NCBI RefSeq assembly: GCF_004321985.1
Contig: NZ_SCQN01000053.1
Span: 1-64,000, forward strand
DNA from: Castellaniella sp.
GTDB lineage: Bacteria > Pseudomonadota > Gammaproteobacteria > Burkholderiales > Burkholderiaceae_B
DNA: 64,000 nt
Direction of reading: 5' to 3'
Shown: in pieces, positions 28,538 to 37,432 of the stretch
Position numbering within the stretch: position 1 is the first letter of the stretch
How the letters are laid out: each line of letters opens with the position of its first letter
Made by a program: the position numbers and the translations under genes
Notes under the pieces: generated by a model
The model's input: the letters and a program-made list of their open reading frames with translations, nothing else
Databases searched by the model: none
Told to the model about the DNA's origin: nothing

Positions 28538-31500
28538 CCACTCCCCCGCTGAGCTTCGCCGGCCGGGTCGCCCGCACCTTCCAGGATCACCCGCTGACAC
28601 CGATTCTGGCCATCGCCGCCGTGCTGATCGGCCTCGCGGCGCTGCTCATCACGCCCCGGGAAGAAGAGCCGCAGATCGACGTCACGATGGCGAATGTCAC
28701 CGTGCCTTTCCCGGGAGCAAACGAACTGGATGTCGAAAACCTCGTGGCCTCACCGCTGGAAGAGCGCCTGGCCGGGATGCAGGGCGTCAAGCACATCTAT
28801 TCCGTCAGCCGGCCCGGAGTGGCCATACTGACGGTGGAGTTCCAGGTGGGCGTGCCGAGGCAGACCGCCCTAGTGCGGCTCCATAACCAGATCGCCCAGA
28901 ACCGGGACCTCTGGCCGGCCCATTTGGGCGTAGGCCAACCTCTTGTCCACGCCATGGGCATCGACGATGTCCCGATCATGGCCCTGACGCTGTGGACCGA
29001 TGATTCGCAGCGCGGTCCCGTGGATCTCGCCGCAGTCGCCCACACGCTCGAATCGCACATCAAGAGCATCCCGGGCACCCGCGATGTCTATACGATCGGC
29101 ACCCCTGATCGGGCAACCGTGCTACGGTTCGACCCGGCAAAATTATCCGCTTACGGGCTGACGCTCAACGATCTGATCCAGACGCTGCGGTCGGCCAACA
29201 TCGTCGCACAGGCGGGCAGCCGCATCGCGGACGACCACGACATCCCGCTGACTGCCGGAACGCATCTCGGCGAAGGTGACCTTGCCGGTCTCGTGATTGG
29301 CACGAAAAACGGCCAACCGGTCCTCCTGTCCGATGTGGCGGACATCAGGCAAGGCGCGGACGATCCGGAACGCTACGTTTGGTTCGGCACCCCGCCAGGC
29401 CGGGGTGGCCCCGCCACCGGCATGGCTCCCGCCCTGACGCTGGCCATTACGAAGCTGTCCGGCACCAATGCCGCCGACATCACCCAGGCGGTTCGCCACC
29501 AGATCGACACGCTCAGCGGAATCGACATCCCGGCGGGGGTTCACATCGCGGTCACGCGTGATTACGGCCAGACTTCCACCGACAAGGCGGGAAGCCTGTT
29601 GAACCACCTGTTTCTGGCGACGCTGTCGGTTGTCGCACTCGTCCTGCTGACCCTGGGCTGGCGCGAGGCCATCGTGGTCGGCAGCGCCGTGATCATCACG
29701 CTCATGCTGACACTGTTTGCATCCTGGGCCATGGGGTTCACGGTGAACAGGGTGTCGTTATTCGCCCTCATCTTTTCAATCGGAATTCTGGTGGACGACG
29801 CCATCGTAGTGGTCGAGAACATCCACCGCCACAGGGCACTAGGCGGCCGCAATCTGCTCGAAGTCATCCCGGAAGCCGTCTCCGAGGTCGGCGGCCCGAC
29901 CATCCTCGCCACCCTGACGGTGATCGCCGCCTTGCTGCCCATGGCGTTCGTCTCGGGCCTGATGGGCCCCTACATGCGACCGATCCCCATCAATGCCTCG
30001 GCGGGCATGCTGCTGTCGCTCACCGTGGCGCTGATCGTAACGCCCTGGCTTTCGCTGCGACTACTGGGGCGGCACCACGAGCCCACCGCACCGTCGGCTG
30101 CGGAAAACGGGCGCGAAGGCCGCCTGTCACGAACATTCCGGCACCTGATGACGCCTTTCCTTGAAGGACGACAAGCCGCACGCCGACGATCCCTGCTGTT
30201 TGCCGCCATGGGCCTGCTGGTGCTTGGCGCCATTGGCCTGGTGGTCATGAAGGCGGTGATCCTGAAAATGCTGCCGTTCGACAATAAATCCGAATTTCAG
30301 GTCGTGGTCGACATGCCCGAAGGCAGTACGCTGCAGACCACGAACCAGTTGCTGGTCCAGATGAGCCAGGCGCTGAACAATGTCCCCGAAGTCCTGGACT
30401 ATCAGGGCTACGCGGGCACCAGCGCGCCGGTAACCTTCAACGGCCTAGTCCGCCAATACTATCTGCGCAGTGGTCCTGTAGTCGGTGATCTCCAAGTCAA
30501 CCTGGTGGACAAGAGCGAGCGATCGCGCCAGAGCCACGCGATCGCCCGGGCAGTCCGGCCCATGCTGGCCCGGATCGGTGCCCAGTACGGTGCCTCCGTC
30601 AAAGTGGTGGAAGTGCCGCCGGGACCGCCCGTCCTGGCGCCTATCGTCGCCGAGATCTATGGTCCCCGCTACGCGACGTTGCAAACGCTTGCCCAAGGCC
30701 TGACGACGAAGTTTCGGAATGACACCGATCTGGTGGACATCGACACCAGCGTCGAAGCGGATTCAGTGCGGACCATTCTCGCAGTCGATCGGCCCCGCGC
30801 CAGCCGCCTCGGACTGAACCAGGCGGACATCGTAGAGGCAATCCGGTCGTCGCAGGCGGGCGCCGACGCTACCTATATGATGAACGGCCGCACGCGCCAG
30901 GCCATCCCGATCCGGCTGCGCCTGAGGGCGGGCGATCAGGCGGCACTCGACGCCCTGCTGGGCCTGCGGCTGCGCGCCAGCACCGGGGCCCTGGTCCCCC
31001 TGGCGTCTGTCGTCAGCGTGCAGCGGGCCCCGGGTCAAAAGGCGATTTACCACAAGGACCTGCGGCCCTACACCTACGTCACCGCCGACGATGCAGGCAG
31101 CACCGACAGTCCGCTATACGGCATGTTCTCCATGGTATCGACGCTGAATCGGGAGAAGATCGACGGCCACACACTGGCGCAAACCTTCGTCAGCCCGCCT
31201 AACGATCCGACCGCATACACCGTGAAATGGGACGGCGAATGGCAGATCACCTACGAGACTTTCCGCGACATGGGTATCGCCTACGCTGCGGGACTGGTGC
31301 TGATCTATCTGCTGATCGTTGCACACTTCAAGCGTTACATGATGCCTCTGATCATCATGGCGCCGATCCCGTTGACCATCATCGGGGTCATGCCCGGCCA
31401 TGCGCTGCTGGGCGCGCAATTCACCGCGACATCGATGATCGGCATGATCGCACTGGCGGGCATCATTGTGCGAAATTCAATTCTGCTGATCGATTTCATC

Positions 31501-31764
31501 GATCTCTCGCTCGCGGGCGGCAAGCCACTGGCCCAGGCGGTCGTCGATGCGGCCGCGATACGCGCCAAGCCAATCATGCTGACGGCCTTCGCAGCCATGA
31601 TCGGCGGCTTTTTCATCCTGAGCGACCCGATCTTCCAGGGGCTGGCGGTATCGCTGGTCTTCGGGATCCTGGTCTCCACGCTTCTGACCCTGCTGATCAT
31701 CCCGCTGCTGTATTTCGCCTGGCTGAACCGCCACGGTACCCCGAACGAGAAAACTCCATCGTGA
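28534..31764 (+). CDS. RND efflux transporter, inner-membrane permease
   Basis: 1076 residues with the duplicated RND layout: one helix near residue 20, a large periplasmic loop starting EEEPQIDVTMANVTVPFPGA, helices 2-6 (LSVVALVLLTLGWREAIVVGS), and a second half with helices 8-12. The proton-relay region has GILVDDAIVVVENIHRHRA with the conserved Asp pair in helix 4, and ASMIGMIALAGIIVRNSILLIDFI-type sequence in helix 10. This HAE-1-like group exports organic compounds; there are no heavy-metal motifs. It overlaps the adaptor gene by 4 bp. Confidence 0.95.
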   Translation: MTTPPLSFAGRVARTFQDHPLTPILAIAAVLIGLAALLITPREEEPQIDVTMANVTVPFPGANELDVENLVASPLEERLAGMQGVKHIYSVSRPGVAILTVEFQVGVPRQTALVRLHNQIAQNRDLWPAHLGVGQPLVHAMGIDDVPIMALTLWTDDSQRGPVDLAAVAHTLESHIKSIPGTRDVYTIGTPDRATVLRFDPAKLSAYGLTLNDLIQTLRSANIVAQAGSRIADDHDIPLTAGTHLGEGDLAGLVIGTKNGQPVLLSDVADIRQGADDPERYVWFGTPPGRGGPATGMAPALTLAITKLSGTNAADITQAVRHQIDTLSGIDIPAGVHIAVTRDYGQTSTDKAGSLLNHLFLATLSVVALVLLTLGWREAIVVGSAVIITLMLTLFASWAMGFTVNRVSLFALIFSIGILVDDAIVVVENIHRHRALGGRNLLEVIPEAVSEVGGPTILATLTVIAALLPMAFVSGLMGPYMRPIPINASAGMLLSLTVALIVTPWLSLRLLGRHHEPTAPSAAENGREGRLSRTFRHLMTPFLEGRQAARRRSLLFAAMGLLVLGAIGLVVMKAVILKMLPFDNKSEFQVVVDMPEGSTLQTTNQLLVQMSQALNNVPEVLDYQGYAGTSAPVTFNGLVRQYYLRSGPVVGDLQVNLVDKSERSRQSHAIARAVRPMLARIGAQYGASVKVVEVPPGPPVLAPIVAEIYGPRYATLQTLAQGLTTKFRNDTDLVDIDTSVEADSVRTILAVDRPRASRLGLNQADIVEAIRSSQAGADATYMMNGRTRQAIPIRLRLRAGDQAALDALLGLRLRASTGALVPLASVVSVQRAPGQKAIYHKDLRPYTYVTADDAGSTDSPLYGMFSMVSTLNREKIDGHTLAQTFVSPPNDPTAYTVKWDGEWQITYETFRDMGIAYAAGLVLIYLLIVAHFKRYMMPLIIMAPIPLTIIGVMPGHALLGAQFTATSMIGMIALAGIIVRNSILLIDFIDLSLAGGKPLAQAVVDAAAIRAKPIMLTAFAAMIGGFFILSDPIFQGLAVSLVFGILVSTLLTLLIIPLLYFAWLNRHGTPNEKTPS

Positions 31765-33311
31765 CGACCCCCTCACCCCGAACCCCCGACACCCGCGTGG
31801 CGCGCCCCGGCCAGGCCGGCGGCCGGTCGCGCGCGGCCGGCCGGCCATGGGCCATGGTCGCGATCAGCCTGGTTCTGTCGGGCTGCGCCGTCGGGCCCAC
31901 GTATCAGAAACCATCCCCGCCGGCAGTATCCCGGTATACGCACCAGCCGCTGCCCGCCCAGTTACCCGCTGGCGACGCTGGCTCCCCCACCACAACGATC
32001 GAAAAGCAGAATATCCGCTATGGCGGACCGGTCGAGCAACGATGGTGGGACAATTTCCACTCACCGGCCCTGAGTGCCCTGGTGGACAAAGCGCTGGCCC
32101 ATAATCCGGACATTGCTGCCGCACAGGCAACGCTGGAACAGGCCGAATATCAGCTGCGAGCAAGCCAAGGTGGCCTGTTTCCACAAGCCAGCGCGGGGGT
32201 CTCGAGCGGCCGAATACGAGATTCGGGAGCCTCCAGCAACGGCATGACGGGGCCTCAGCTGTTCGACCTTCACACAGGGCGGGTTTCGGTCAGCTACTTG
32301 CCCGATGTCTTCGGCCTGACCCGGCAGCAAATCAAAGGAGCGGACGCCCAGGCCGACGTGGCCCGCGAACAGCTCGCGGCTGCGCAACTGACCATCACCG
32401 GCCGTGTCGTCAGCACCGTTCTGGACATCGCACGCCTGGAGGAGACCATCCGCACACTGACAGACAACTGGAATGCCTCGCAAAACATACTGGAATCGAC
32501 CCGTGCACGCTACCGCTTGGGTGCCATCTCTCAATTCGAAATGCTGGCGCAAGAGAAACAGTCTCTCGACATCCAGTCGCAACTGACCCAGCGGCAGAAG
32601 GACCTCGATCAGGTGCATCATCGATTGGACATCTATCTTGGCGAGTTCCCCGGCAACGCGGGCAAAGAGAAAATCCCCTCGTTCTCAGAGCTGGCCCTGC
32701 CCCAGGAGTTGCCGCTCAGCCTGCCGTCTTCTCTGGTCAATGCACGGCCAGACATCCGCGCGGCCGAAGCGCAGTTGCGCGCAGCCAACGCCCAAGTCGG
32801 CGAAGCAGCGGCGCGCCTGTATCCCAGGATCCAGATCACGGCCGATTTCGGCAGACAAAGCAATACAGCCGCGACTTTCTTCAACCCAGCCAGCCGTATC
32901 TGGGATCTGGCGGGCGGACTGATCATGCCCCTGTTCCAAGGTGGCACGCTTCGAGCGGAAAAACAGGCGTCTGAGGCGGCCTATCGCGCGGAACTCGCCC
33001 GGTACCGGTCGACGGTCCTGAAAGCGTTTCTCGAGGTTGCCGATGTCCTGCAGGCGTTGCGACATGACGCCGACGATTCTCAATCTCGGGAACAGACCAT
33101 GCTGGCGGCCAAGCAGTCTCTTGCCCTCAGCAGCGCGCAGTACCGCGCCGGAGAGATCGATCGTCCCGCCCTGCTGGCGGGCGAAATGCAGTATCGCACG
33201 GCACGGCTTGCGTTCGTTGCGGCCGCGATTCAGCGCTACGCAGACACGACGGCGCTCTATCTGGCGCTGGGTGGGGGCCATCCGGCCTCAGCTCGCCCAT
33301 CGCAGCCATGA
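31761..33311 (+). CDS. Outer-membrane efflux factor, NodT-type lipoprotein
   Basis: 516 residues from GTG 31761, overlapping the permease stop as GTGA. A signal peptide with lipobox (VAISLVLSGC, Cys about 36) is followed by AVGPTYQKP, the hallmark start of TolC-like NodT factors. The two OEP repeats are visible (ALSALVDKALAHNPDI and SLVNARPDIRAAEAQLRAAN). It forms the outer-membrane duct of the tripartite pump. Confidence 0.93.
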   Translation: MTTPSPRTPDTRVARPGQAGGRSRAAGRPWAMVAISLVLSGCAVGPTYQKPSPPAVSRYTHQPLPAQLPAGDAGSPTTTIEKQNIRYGGPVEQRWWDNFHSPALSALVDKALAHNPDIAAAQATLEQAEYQLRASQGGLFPQASAGVSSGRIRDSGASSNGMTGPQLFDLHTGRVSVSYLPDVFGLTRQQIKGADAQADVAREQLAAAQLTITGRVVSTVLDIARLEETIRTLTDNWNASQNILESTRARYRLGAISQFEMLAQEKQSLDIQSQLTQRQKDLDQVHHRLDIYLGEFPGNAGKEKIPSFSELALPQELPLSLPSSLVNARPDIRAAEAQLRAANAQVGEAAARLYPRIQITADFGRQSNTAATFFNPASRIWDLAGGLIMPLFQGGTLRAEKQASEAAYRAELARYRSTVLKAFLEVADVLQALRHDADDSQSREQTMLAAKQSLALSSAQYRAGEIDRPALLAGEMQYRTARLAFVAAAIQRYADTTALYLALGGGHPASARPSQP

Positions 33312-33379
33312 GTTCCGCTGCGATGCGGGCCGCTGGAAAGGCATTCCCAGAGAGCTCGATATGCCCAGAGTGATATATA

Positions 33380-33408
33380 TTAGATTCATCTAAATTAATG
33401 AATGCTAA
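33380..33408 (+). promoter_or_regulatory. Tandem palindromic operator before the ArsR gene
   Basis: TTAGATTCATCTAA (33380-33393) is a perfect palindrome, followed after one A by TTAATGAATGCTAA (33395-33408). Form (TTAR-N6-CTAA), 15-bp register and the single-A spacer equal those of the pair at 27105-27133 upstream of the pump operon. It is thus the probable binding site of the ArsR protein for autoregulation. Confidence 0.72.
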
Positions 33409-33559
33409 AATAAGACGGTGACCTTCCTGAGGCCGCCTCCATTCAGACGCTGTACCCCTATCGGCAACGGATCGATCGGATTGCGGGAAAACAGTCATTG
33501 CCCAAATCGTGGCCAACGAGCGGACGACGCCCCGTCCGCTCGGACCACACGGGCGGGAA

Positions 33560-33886
33560 ATGGAAACATTGGAAAAGATTCTAGATCTTGATACATCGGG
33601 ACTGGACGCGCATGCGGAAGAGGCCGCGGCCCTGTTGCGGGCCTTGGCGAACCCGCGTCGCCTGCGGATCCTGTGCTTGCTGACCGAGGGTGAGCGCAAT
33701 GTCGGAGCCATACATGCTCACTTCCCGGCAATCAGCCAGTCCGCACTTTCGCAGCATCTTGCCAAGCTGAGGCAGGACGGTCTCGTCGTGGCGCGCAGAG
33801 AGGCGCAAACCATGTGGTATTCACTATGCGCCGGTCCGGCGGAACAGATGGTCGCCACGCTGCATCGCATCTATTGCTCTTCATAG
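33560..33886 (+). CDS. ArsR-family regulator with BigR/SqrR-type cysteine pair
   Basis: 108 residues from ATG 33560 (METLEKILDLDTSG); a GTG at 33509 would add 17 residues. The winged HTH is clear (LANPRRLRILCLLTEGERNV, then SQSALSQHLAKLRQDGLVVA, then the wing RREAQTMWYSL). Cys39 in ILCLL and Cys106 in the terminal YCSS occupy the places of the two cysteines that form a tetrasulfide in the persulfide sensors BigR and SqrR. Metal-binding motifs such as ELCVCDL are absent. It should derepress the pump operon under reactive sulfur or thiol-reactive stress (inference). Confidence 0.82.
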   Translation: METLEKILDLDTSGLDAHAEEAAALLRALANPRRLRILCLLTEGERNVGAIHAHFPAISQSALSQHLAKLRQDGLVVARREAQTMWYSLCAGPAEQMVATLHRIYCSS

Positions 33887-33979
33887 GGAACATACCCCTA
33901 CCCCCGCATGCGCCATGGTTGACAGTGACGAGGGGCGGAAGTACGGTCAAAGGGCAATCCTTTTCAGGAGGGATCTGAC

Positions 33980-34150
33980 ATGGTACAGACCGATACTCCG
34001 TCTGGGACCCCGCGGCCCAAGGACAAAGCGCCACAGGACCCGCAAATCTGCCCACAGTGTGGCCACGCGCTATATGAATGCCAATGTCCAGACCGCTGGG
34101 AAAACGAGGGCGGCGCGACGCCGCCACCGGATGACAGCGCCGCCTCATAG
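33980..34150 (+). CDS. 56-residue zinc-ribbon-like protein
   Basis: Encodes a 56-residue protein starting MVQTDTPSGTPRPKDKAP. A strong Shine-Dalgarno AGGAGGG precedes the ATG by 7 bp. The centre is CPQCGHALYECQCPD, four cysteines in C-x2-C...C-x-C spacing, suggesting one bound zinc. The flanks are Pro/Asp/Gly-rich and disordered. A possible promoter (TTGACA 33919-33924) lies upstream. It stands between the ArsR gene and the integrative element. Function is unknown. Confidence 0.6.
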   Translation: MVQTDTPSGTPRPKDKAPQDPQICPQCGHALYECQCPDRWENEGGATPPPDDSAAS

Positions 34151-34240
34151 CCTCATAGGGCTCGACGTCCTGCTGTGAAATGGCTGACCAGGGCGCAAGA
34201 CATGGGCAGCCACATCAACAGGTGGCTGGAGCCCAAACAA

Positions 34241-34274
34241 AAATCCCTGTAAATCGTCGAATTTACAGGGATTT
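34241..34274 (-). terminator. Original terminator of tRNA-Leu(CAG), displaced by the element
   Basis: AAATCCCTGTAAAT (34241-34254) pairs perfectly with ATTTACAGGGATTT (34261-34274) around a 6-nt loop. Read on the minus strand it is followed by a T-rich run (TTTTTGTTT). It begins 15 bp beyond the left attachment site, in the place where the terminator of the minus-strand tRNA would stand if the element were removed. Confidence 0.7.
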
Positions 34275-34288
34275 GTATAATGACTTTG

Positions 34289-34303
34289 TGGTGCCAGGAG
34301 AGG
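34289..34303. other. Left attachment site (partial tRNA-Leu 3' end)
   Basis: TGGTGCCAGGAGAGG matches the tRNA 3' end at 45764-45779 except for one missing C. The copy is short, about 15 bp, which suggests the crossover core is the acceptor stem. Confidence 0.75.
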
Positions 34304-34350
34304 CAACAAACAATCAGCAAATACGCCATTCTCCGAACATTCGGCTTTTG

Positions 34351-34377
34351 AAAGCACCCAAACTGGTACCCAAAAAT
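34351..34377 (-). repeat. 27-bp arm-like sequence inside the left end
   Basis: On the plus strand it contains ACCCAAACTGGTACCCAAAA. It matches 7038-7064 in reverse complement at 26 of 27 bases and lies 47 bp inside the left attachment site. The remainder of 34304-34556 shows no gene. Confidence 0.6.
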
Positions 34378-34556
34378 CATTGCTTGCCTTCTTTTGGCTA
34401 CTTTCCTTTTCCGCGCGTACCAGGTGCGTGCCGAAGCCACAAAAGCGAAGGGCTCCGATGTTACCCAGGTTAGAAGCCCGGGGTTCGGAACCCTCGAAGA
34501 GCAACAGTGCCGCCCTTGCCGACAGGTGTAGGCGAGGCGGCCTCCGGCGACAAGCG

Positions 34557-35570
34557 TCAACCACCGGCCCTCTTGAGCGGGGTATTCGGGACGCACCGCA
34601 GATGCGTTGCCCACTGGGTGCCGTCGGGGCTGCGGCTGTTTCCTACGTGGCGTACCCCTGTCACCTTGAAGTCACCGGAGAACGTCGCCTGATAGTTGTA
34701 TACCCCGGGCCATGCGTTCGATGTCATCCCCACCATGCCCGGGGAGTTGGTCAGCGCTGGCGGCATCCTCACCAGACCACCGACCTGTACATCACCACGC
34801 AGCACGACGTCAATCTGCATCGTGCCCACATCGACCCATGTCGGCTGAGAGAGCAGGTCTGGAATGTTCAGCTGAACCACCCCCGGCTGCACGGTGCCGT
34901 CGTAGGCTACGATAGTCCGCCCTCGGATGGCAATGTCCACCCAATGGCGTGGGCCGAGGACTTCCTCCGAAGTGTCCTTGATCGCCATGGCCAGCCCGCT
35001 CAAAGTGCCGCAAACGTGCGGCATATCTTGGTCGGCAATGATCTGGTCAGAGATTGAGACCTCTACCGGGTTGTTCGGATACGCCATCTTGAGGCAGCTT
35101 TCCAAGGCTTCCGAGAGCTTCTGCCCACGCCTCCAGACGAGCACGAAATTGCCGGGATGTTCCATCGTGTAAACGGACGGATAGATCACAAGGCTAATGT
35201 GCTGGTCGGTACCCTGCCAGTTTCCGAAGCCTTGCACTACTTCGCCGACCATGAGCAATCCGCGCTGGGTCGGATCGGCAAGTGGCAGGCCTTTTGCCAT
35301 GCCGCCCAGAAGCTCCAGCGTTACGCCGGGTTGGTAATTTCCCTGCGCATCGTAGTGCCGCCCGAAGTTTGAGGATTGCGCCAGATCCTGCAGGCTCACG
35401 CCCCAGAGTGTCAAAGTGCTGCCGCCAACCGGCGTAGCGTACGGCGTCGCGATCACGTCAAATCCAAGCATCAATGCCCCAGGATCCCAAACACCATTCG
35501 GGTGAGTCGTCCAAGTACGGGACGGCTTCGACGCACCGGGCGCGTACATGTTTAGTTCGTAGAATCGCAT
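34557..35570 (-). CDS. Phage baseplate-hub-like protein (tentative)
   Basis: 337 residues from ATG 35570 (MRFYELNMYAPGASKPSRTW); longer readings have poor composition. Tandem beta-rich domains are suggested by TTHPNGVWDPGALMLGFDV, TLTLWGVSLQDLAQ, GNWQGTDQHISLVIYP, CGTLSGLAMAIKDT and a C-terminal VGGLVRMPPAL...YNYQATFSGDFKVTGVRHVG. The 'VTGVRHVG' ending and the linear domain order resemble tail hub proteins of the gp27 type from memory, not from a search. It stands alone at the left end of the element with no other tail gene. Confidence 0.5.
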   Translation of the reverse strand: MRFYELNMYAPGASKPSRTWTTHPNGVWDPGALMLGFDVIATPYATPVGGSTLTLWGVSLQDLAQSSNFGRHYDAQGNYQPGVTLELLGGMAKGLPLADPTQRGLLMVGEVVQGFGNWQGTDQHISLVIYPSVYTMEHPGNFVLVWRRGQKLSEALESCLKMAYPNNPVEVSISDQIIADQDMPHVCGTLSGLAMAIKDTSEEVLGPRHWVDIAIRGRTIVAYDGTVQPGVVQLNIPDLLSQPTWVDVGTMQIDVVLRGDVQVGGLVRMPPALTNSPGMVGMTSNAWPGVYNYQATFSGDFKVTGVRHVGNSRSPDGTQWATHLRCVPNTPLKRAGG

Positions 35571-35693
35571 TCTCAATCTCTTCAAGGATGTTCCGCAGCC
35601 TCGGATGGGGCGGCGTGTTGTGCGGGGTGGTGGTTGAATCTGTCTAGTGCCTGTCAAGGTTCCGCAGATCTGCGAGCGCCCGCACACCGCCCG

Positions 35694-36146
35694 CTAAGTT
35701 GCACAAACCCCATGGATTTTTTTAGCCCGGCTACCCGCGACCTTTTTCCCTGTGACTTCCCCCGTGACTTCGCACATCGTCACAGGGTCAACCTCCGGCA
35801 TACCCAGCCGCCGACGGTGCCAGTTCGCAATGTTCAACGTGGTCTTGAGCAATCCCTCGACGCTGCGCGGCCCGGTACTCGCTCCACCGTGCAGCTTGCA
35901 GCGCCCACCTTTGCCAGAGCCGACACGGCGGCACGGGTGCCCCTCCCGAGTCTTGGCCAGGCACAGGTTCTCACCGGTGGCGCGCAACTTCTTCATGAGG
36001 TGCCGCCCCATCTCCGAGTCCGGGTCGACCTCCGCTTTGATGACCTGAGCGCGGCATCGATCGGTGTCCACCTGCGCCTGCGCGAGACGCTCTTCAGGGG
36101 GAACACTTAGAAACGCTACAGCCGCACGGTATGACATTCTGGCCAT
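35694..36146 (-). CDS. HGGxSTG-domain protein
   Basis: 150 residues. The centre has CLAKTREGHPCRRVGSGKGG followed by RCKLHGGASTGPRSVEG. The C-x6-PC-R-x-C-x-LHGG-x-STGP pattern defines the small HGGxSTG proteins common in phages, plasmids and integrative elements, with cysteines and His probably binding zinc. Function is unknown. A basic C-terminal helix follows. It is 9 bp downstream of the 158-residue protein gene. Confidence 0.7.
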   Translation of the reverse strand: MARMSYRAAVAFLSVPPEERLAQAQVDTDRCRAQVIKAEVDPDSEMGRHLMKKLRATGENLCLAKTREGHPCRRVGSGKGGRCKLHGGASTGPRSVEGLLKTTLNIANWHRRRLGMPEVDPVTMCEVTGEVTGKKVAGSRAKKIHGVCAT

Positions 36147-36155
36147 GTGGCTCTC

Positions 36156-36632
36156 CTAATCGTCGTCCGGCAAACCCAGCACGGCCACCAGGTCGGCCAC
36201 CAGATCCAAACGCCGCCGCTGATACCTCAGGACCCACTTGTTGATGGTCTGCCCGACATCTTCGTATCGGACAACTTCTGCAATGCCGCCCATTCCGTCT
36301 CCGGCAGCGGCATTGAGCAACACCTTGCCGGGCGAGATAGGCGAAATCTCCACGCTGAACTTTGAAGCCGTAGTCTGGTAAATGTGGCGCGTAAAGTTCT
36401 CCACGATTAACGACTCTGTCTCAGCGTCCTTTGCCTCTTCGTAGGCTTTTGCGATCTGGAAACGCTCATCGTTTGTGAGCGGGATAACCCATCGTGCGGC
36501 GTCAGTCTCGGCCACCACATGATCGGGGTGCCGTTTCAGATCGGCCTTGATAGTGACATCGCGCTTCCCGGTGGCCTCCTGTACGGCTGGGGCACTGTCT
36601 TGGTTGCTGTCTTGCTTGTTGAAAACCTTCAT
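36156..36632 (-). CDS. Hypothetical protein of the element
   Basis: 158 residues. The N-terminal 25 residues are Gln/Asp/Ser-rich and disordered; then a folded part WVIPLTNDERFQIAKAYEEA and a C-terminal basic helix NKWVLRYQRRRLDLVADLV. No family recognised. It stands 15 bp after the SSB-like gene, so it is probably co-transcribed with the replication module. Confidence 0.5.
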   Translation of the reverse strand: MKVFNKQDSNQDSAPAVQEATGKRDVTIKADLKRHPDHVVAETDAARWVIPLTNDERFQIAKAYEEAKDAETESLIVENFTRHIYQTTASKFSVEISPISPGKVLLNAAAGDGMGGIAEVVRYEDVGQTINKWVLRYQRRRLDLVADLVAVLGLPDDD

Positions 36633-36647
36633 GTTGAAACCTCTTCT

Positions 36648-37001
36648 TTAGCCTTCGTTGATTTCCGTAATGCCCGTCTTTCCGACCACAGCCCGCTTGT
36701 GGCGAACCTGATACGGACTCATGACCGCCTGCGCGACAAGATCCAGACCGGGCCTCCATGTGCCATCCTTCGCTTGGAAGACCTTCGGCGTGAGTGTCCC
36801 TGTCATCGCCACCGCATCGCCGTCAGCCAGGGCCTGCAGGACGTGCTGCGCGGCCTCGTCAAAGACGATCACGCTCACCATGAGCGTGTCGCCGCCCGCC
36901 GTCGCCACGCGAAGCTTGGCCGTGGTGTAGGTGTTGCCGTTACGCCCGGTGCCGGTCTTCGGTGCACCGTAGAGCTTGCCTTGTATGATTGTGTCAATCA
37001 T
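36648..37001 (-). CDS. Single-stranded DNA-binding protein-like (OB fold)
   Basis: 117 residues. The pattern IQGKLYGAPKTGTGRNGNTY, TTAKLRVATAGGDTLMVSVI and GDAVAMTGTLTPKVFQAKDG is that of SSB-type OB folds in mobile elements, which often lack the acidic C-terminal tail; here too the tail is absent (ending GKTGITEINEG). It probably covers single strands during replication of the element. It overlaps the upstream gene by 4 bp. Confidence 0.68.
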   Translation of the reverse strand: MIDTIIQGKLYGAPKTGTGRNGNTYTTAKLRVATAGGDTLMVSVIVFDEAAQHVLQALADGDAVAMTGTLTPKVFQAKDGTWRPGLDLVAQAVMSPYQVRHKRAVVGKTGITEINEG

Positions 37002-37432
37002 TGCGTGATCCTCTTGTCAGTCGCCTTGTCGAACGCCAGCCGGTAGGCCGTCCATAGCTCCATCCCCGCATCACACCGTCGCAGATCGGGGTTCATCCCG
37101 GCGGCAATGCACTGCCCGCAGGCGAAGTGATGGCGGTAATAGGCATCGGCCAAAGGTCGCCACTCGATGGCCTGGGCTGATACCGTGGTGACCTCTGTTT
37201 CCGCGCGTACCTCGGTGCGTACCTTCACCTGGGGGCTTTCCGCCAGGTCATGAAAAGTCATGTGGTCGCCGCCTCGGGCTGGATCGTTGGCAGCCGCCTT
37301 GCCGGTCGCTGGTACGGTTCCGATCTGAGGTTTTCTCAGGTCCGGTGCCGGTGCCGTGAGGGTCGCGGAATCACCCGCTGCCGGCGCCGCCAGCCAAGCA
37401 TCCAGACCGGCGAGCATGTCAGTTTTGGGCAT
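36998..37432 (-). CDS. Hypothetical protein with C-terminal CGQC motif
   Basis: 144 residues from ATG 37432 (MPKTDMLAGLDAWLAAPAAG). The first 90 residues are Ala/Pro/Thr-rich and probably unstructured. The C-terminal part, WRPLADAYYRHHFACGQCIA...LRRCDAGMELWTAYRLA, holds His-His and three cysteines (CGQC, RRC), a likely zinc site. Extending the frame upstream would run through the iteron repeats and give His/Trp nonsense, so the inner ATG is preferred. It is coupled to the SSB-like gene by ATGA. Confidence 0.55.
   Translation of the reverse strand: MPKTDMLAGLDAWLAAPAAGDSATLTAPAPDLRKPQIGTVPATGKAAANDPARGGDHMTFHDLAESPQVKVRTEVRAETEVTTVSAQAIEWRPLADAYYRHHFACGQCIAAGMNPDLRRCDAGMELWTAYRLAFDKATDKRITQ

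Noticed and set aside
34153-34614. Minus-strand frame through the left attachment site
   Set aside because: Spans tRNA-end copy, terminator hairpin and arm sequence; composition is not protein-like.
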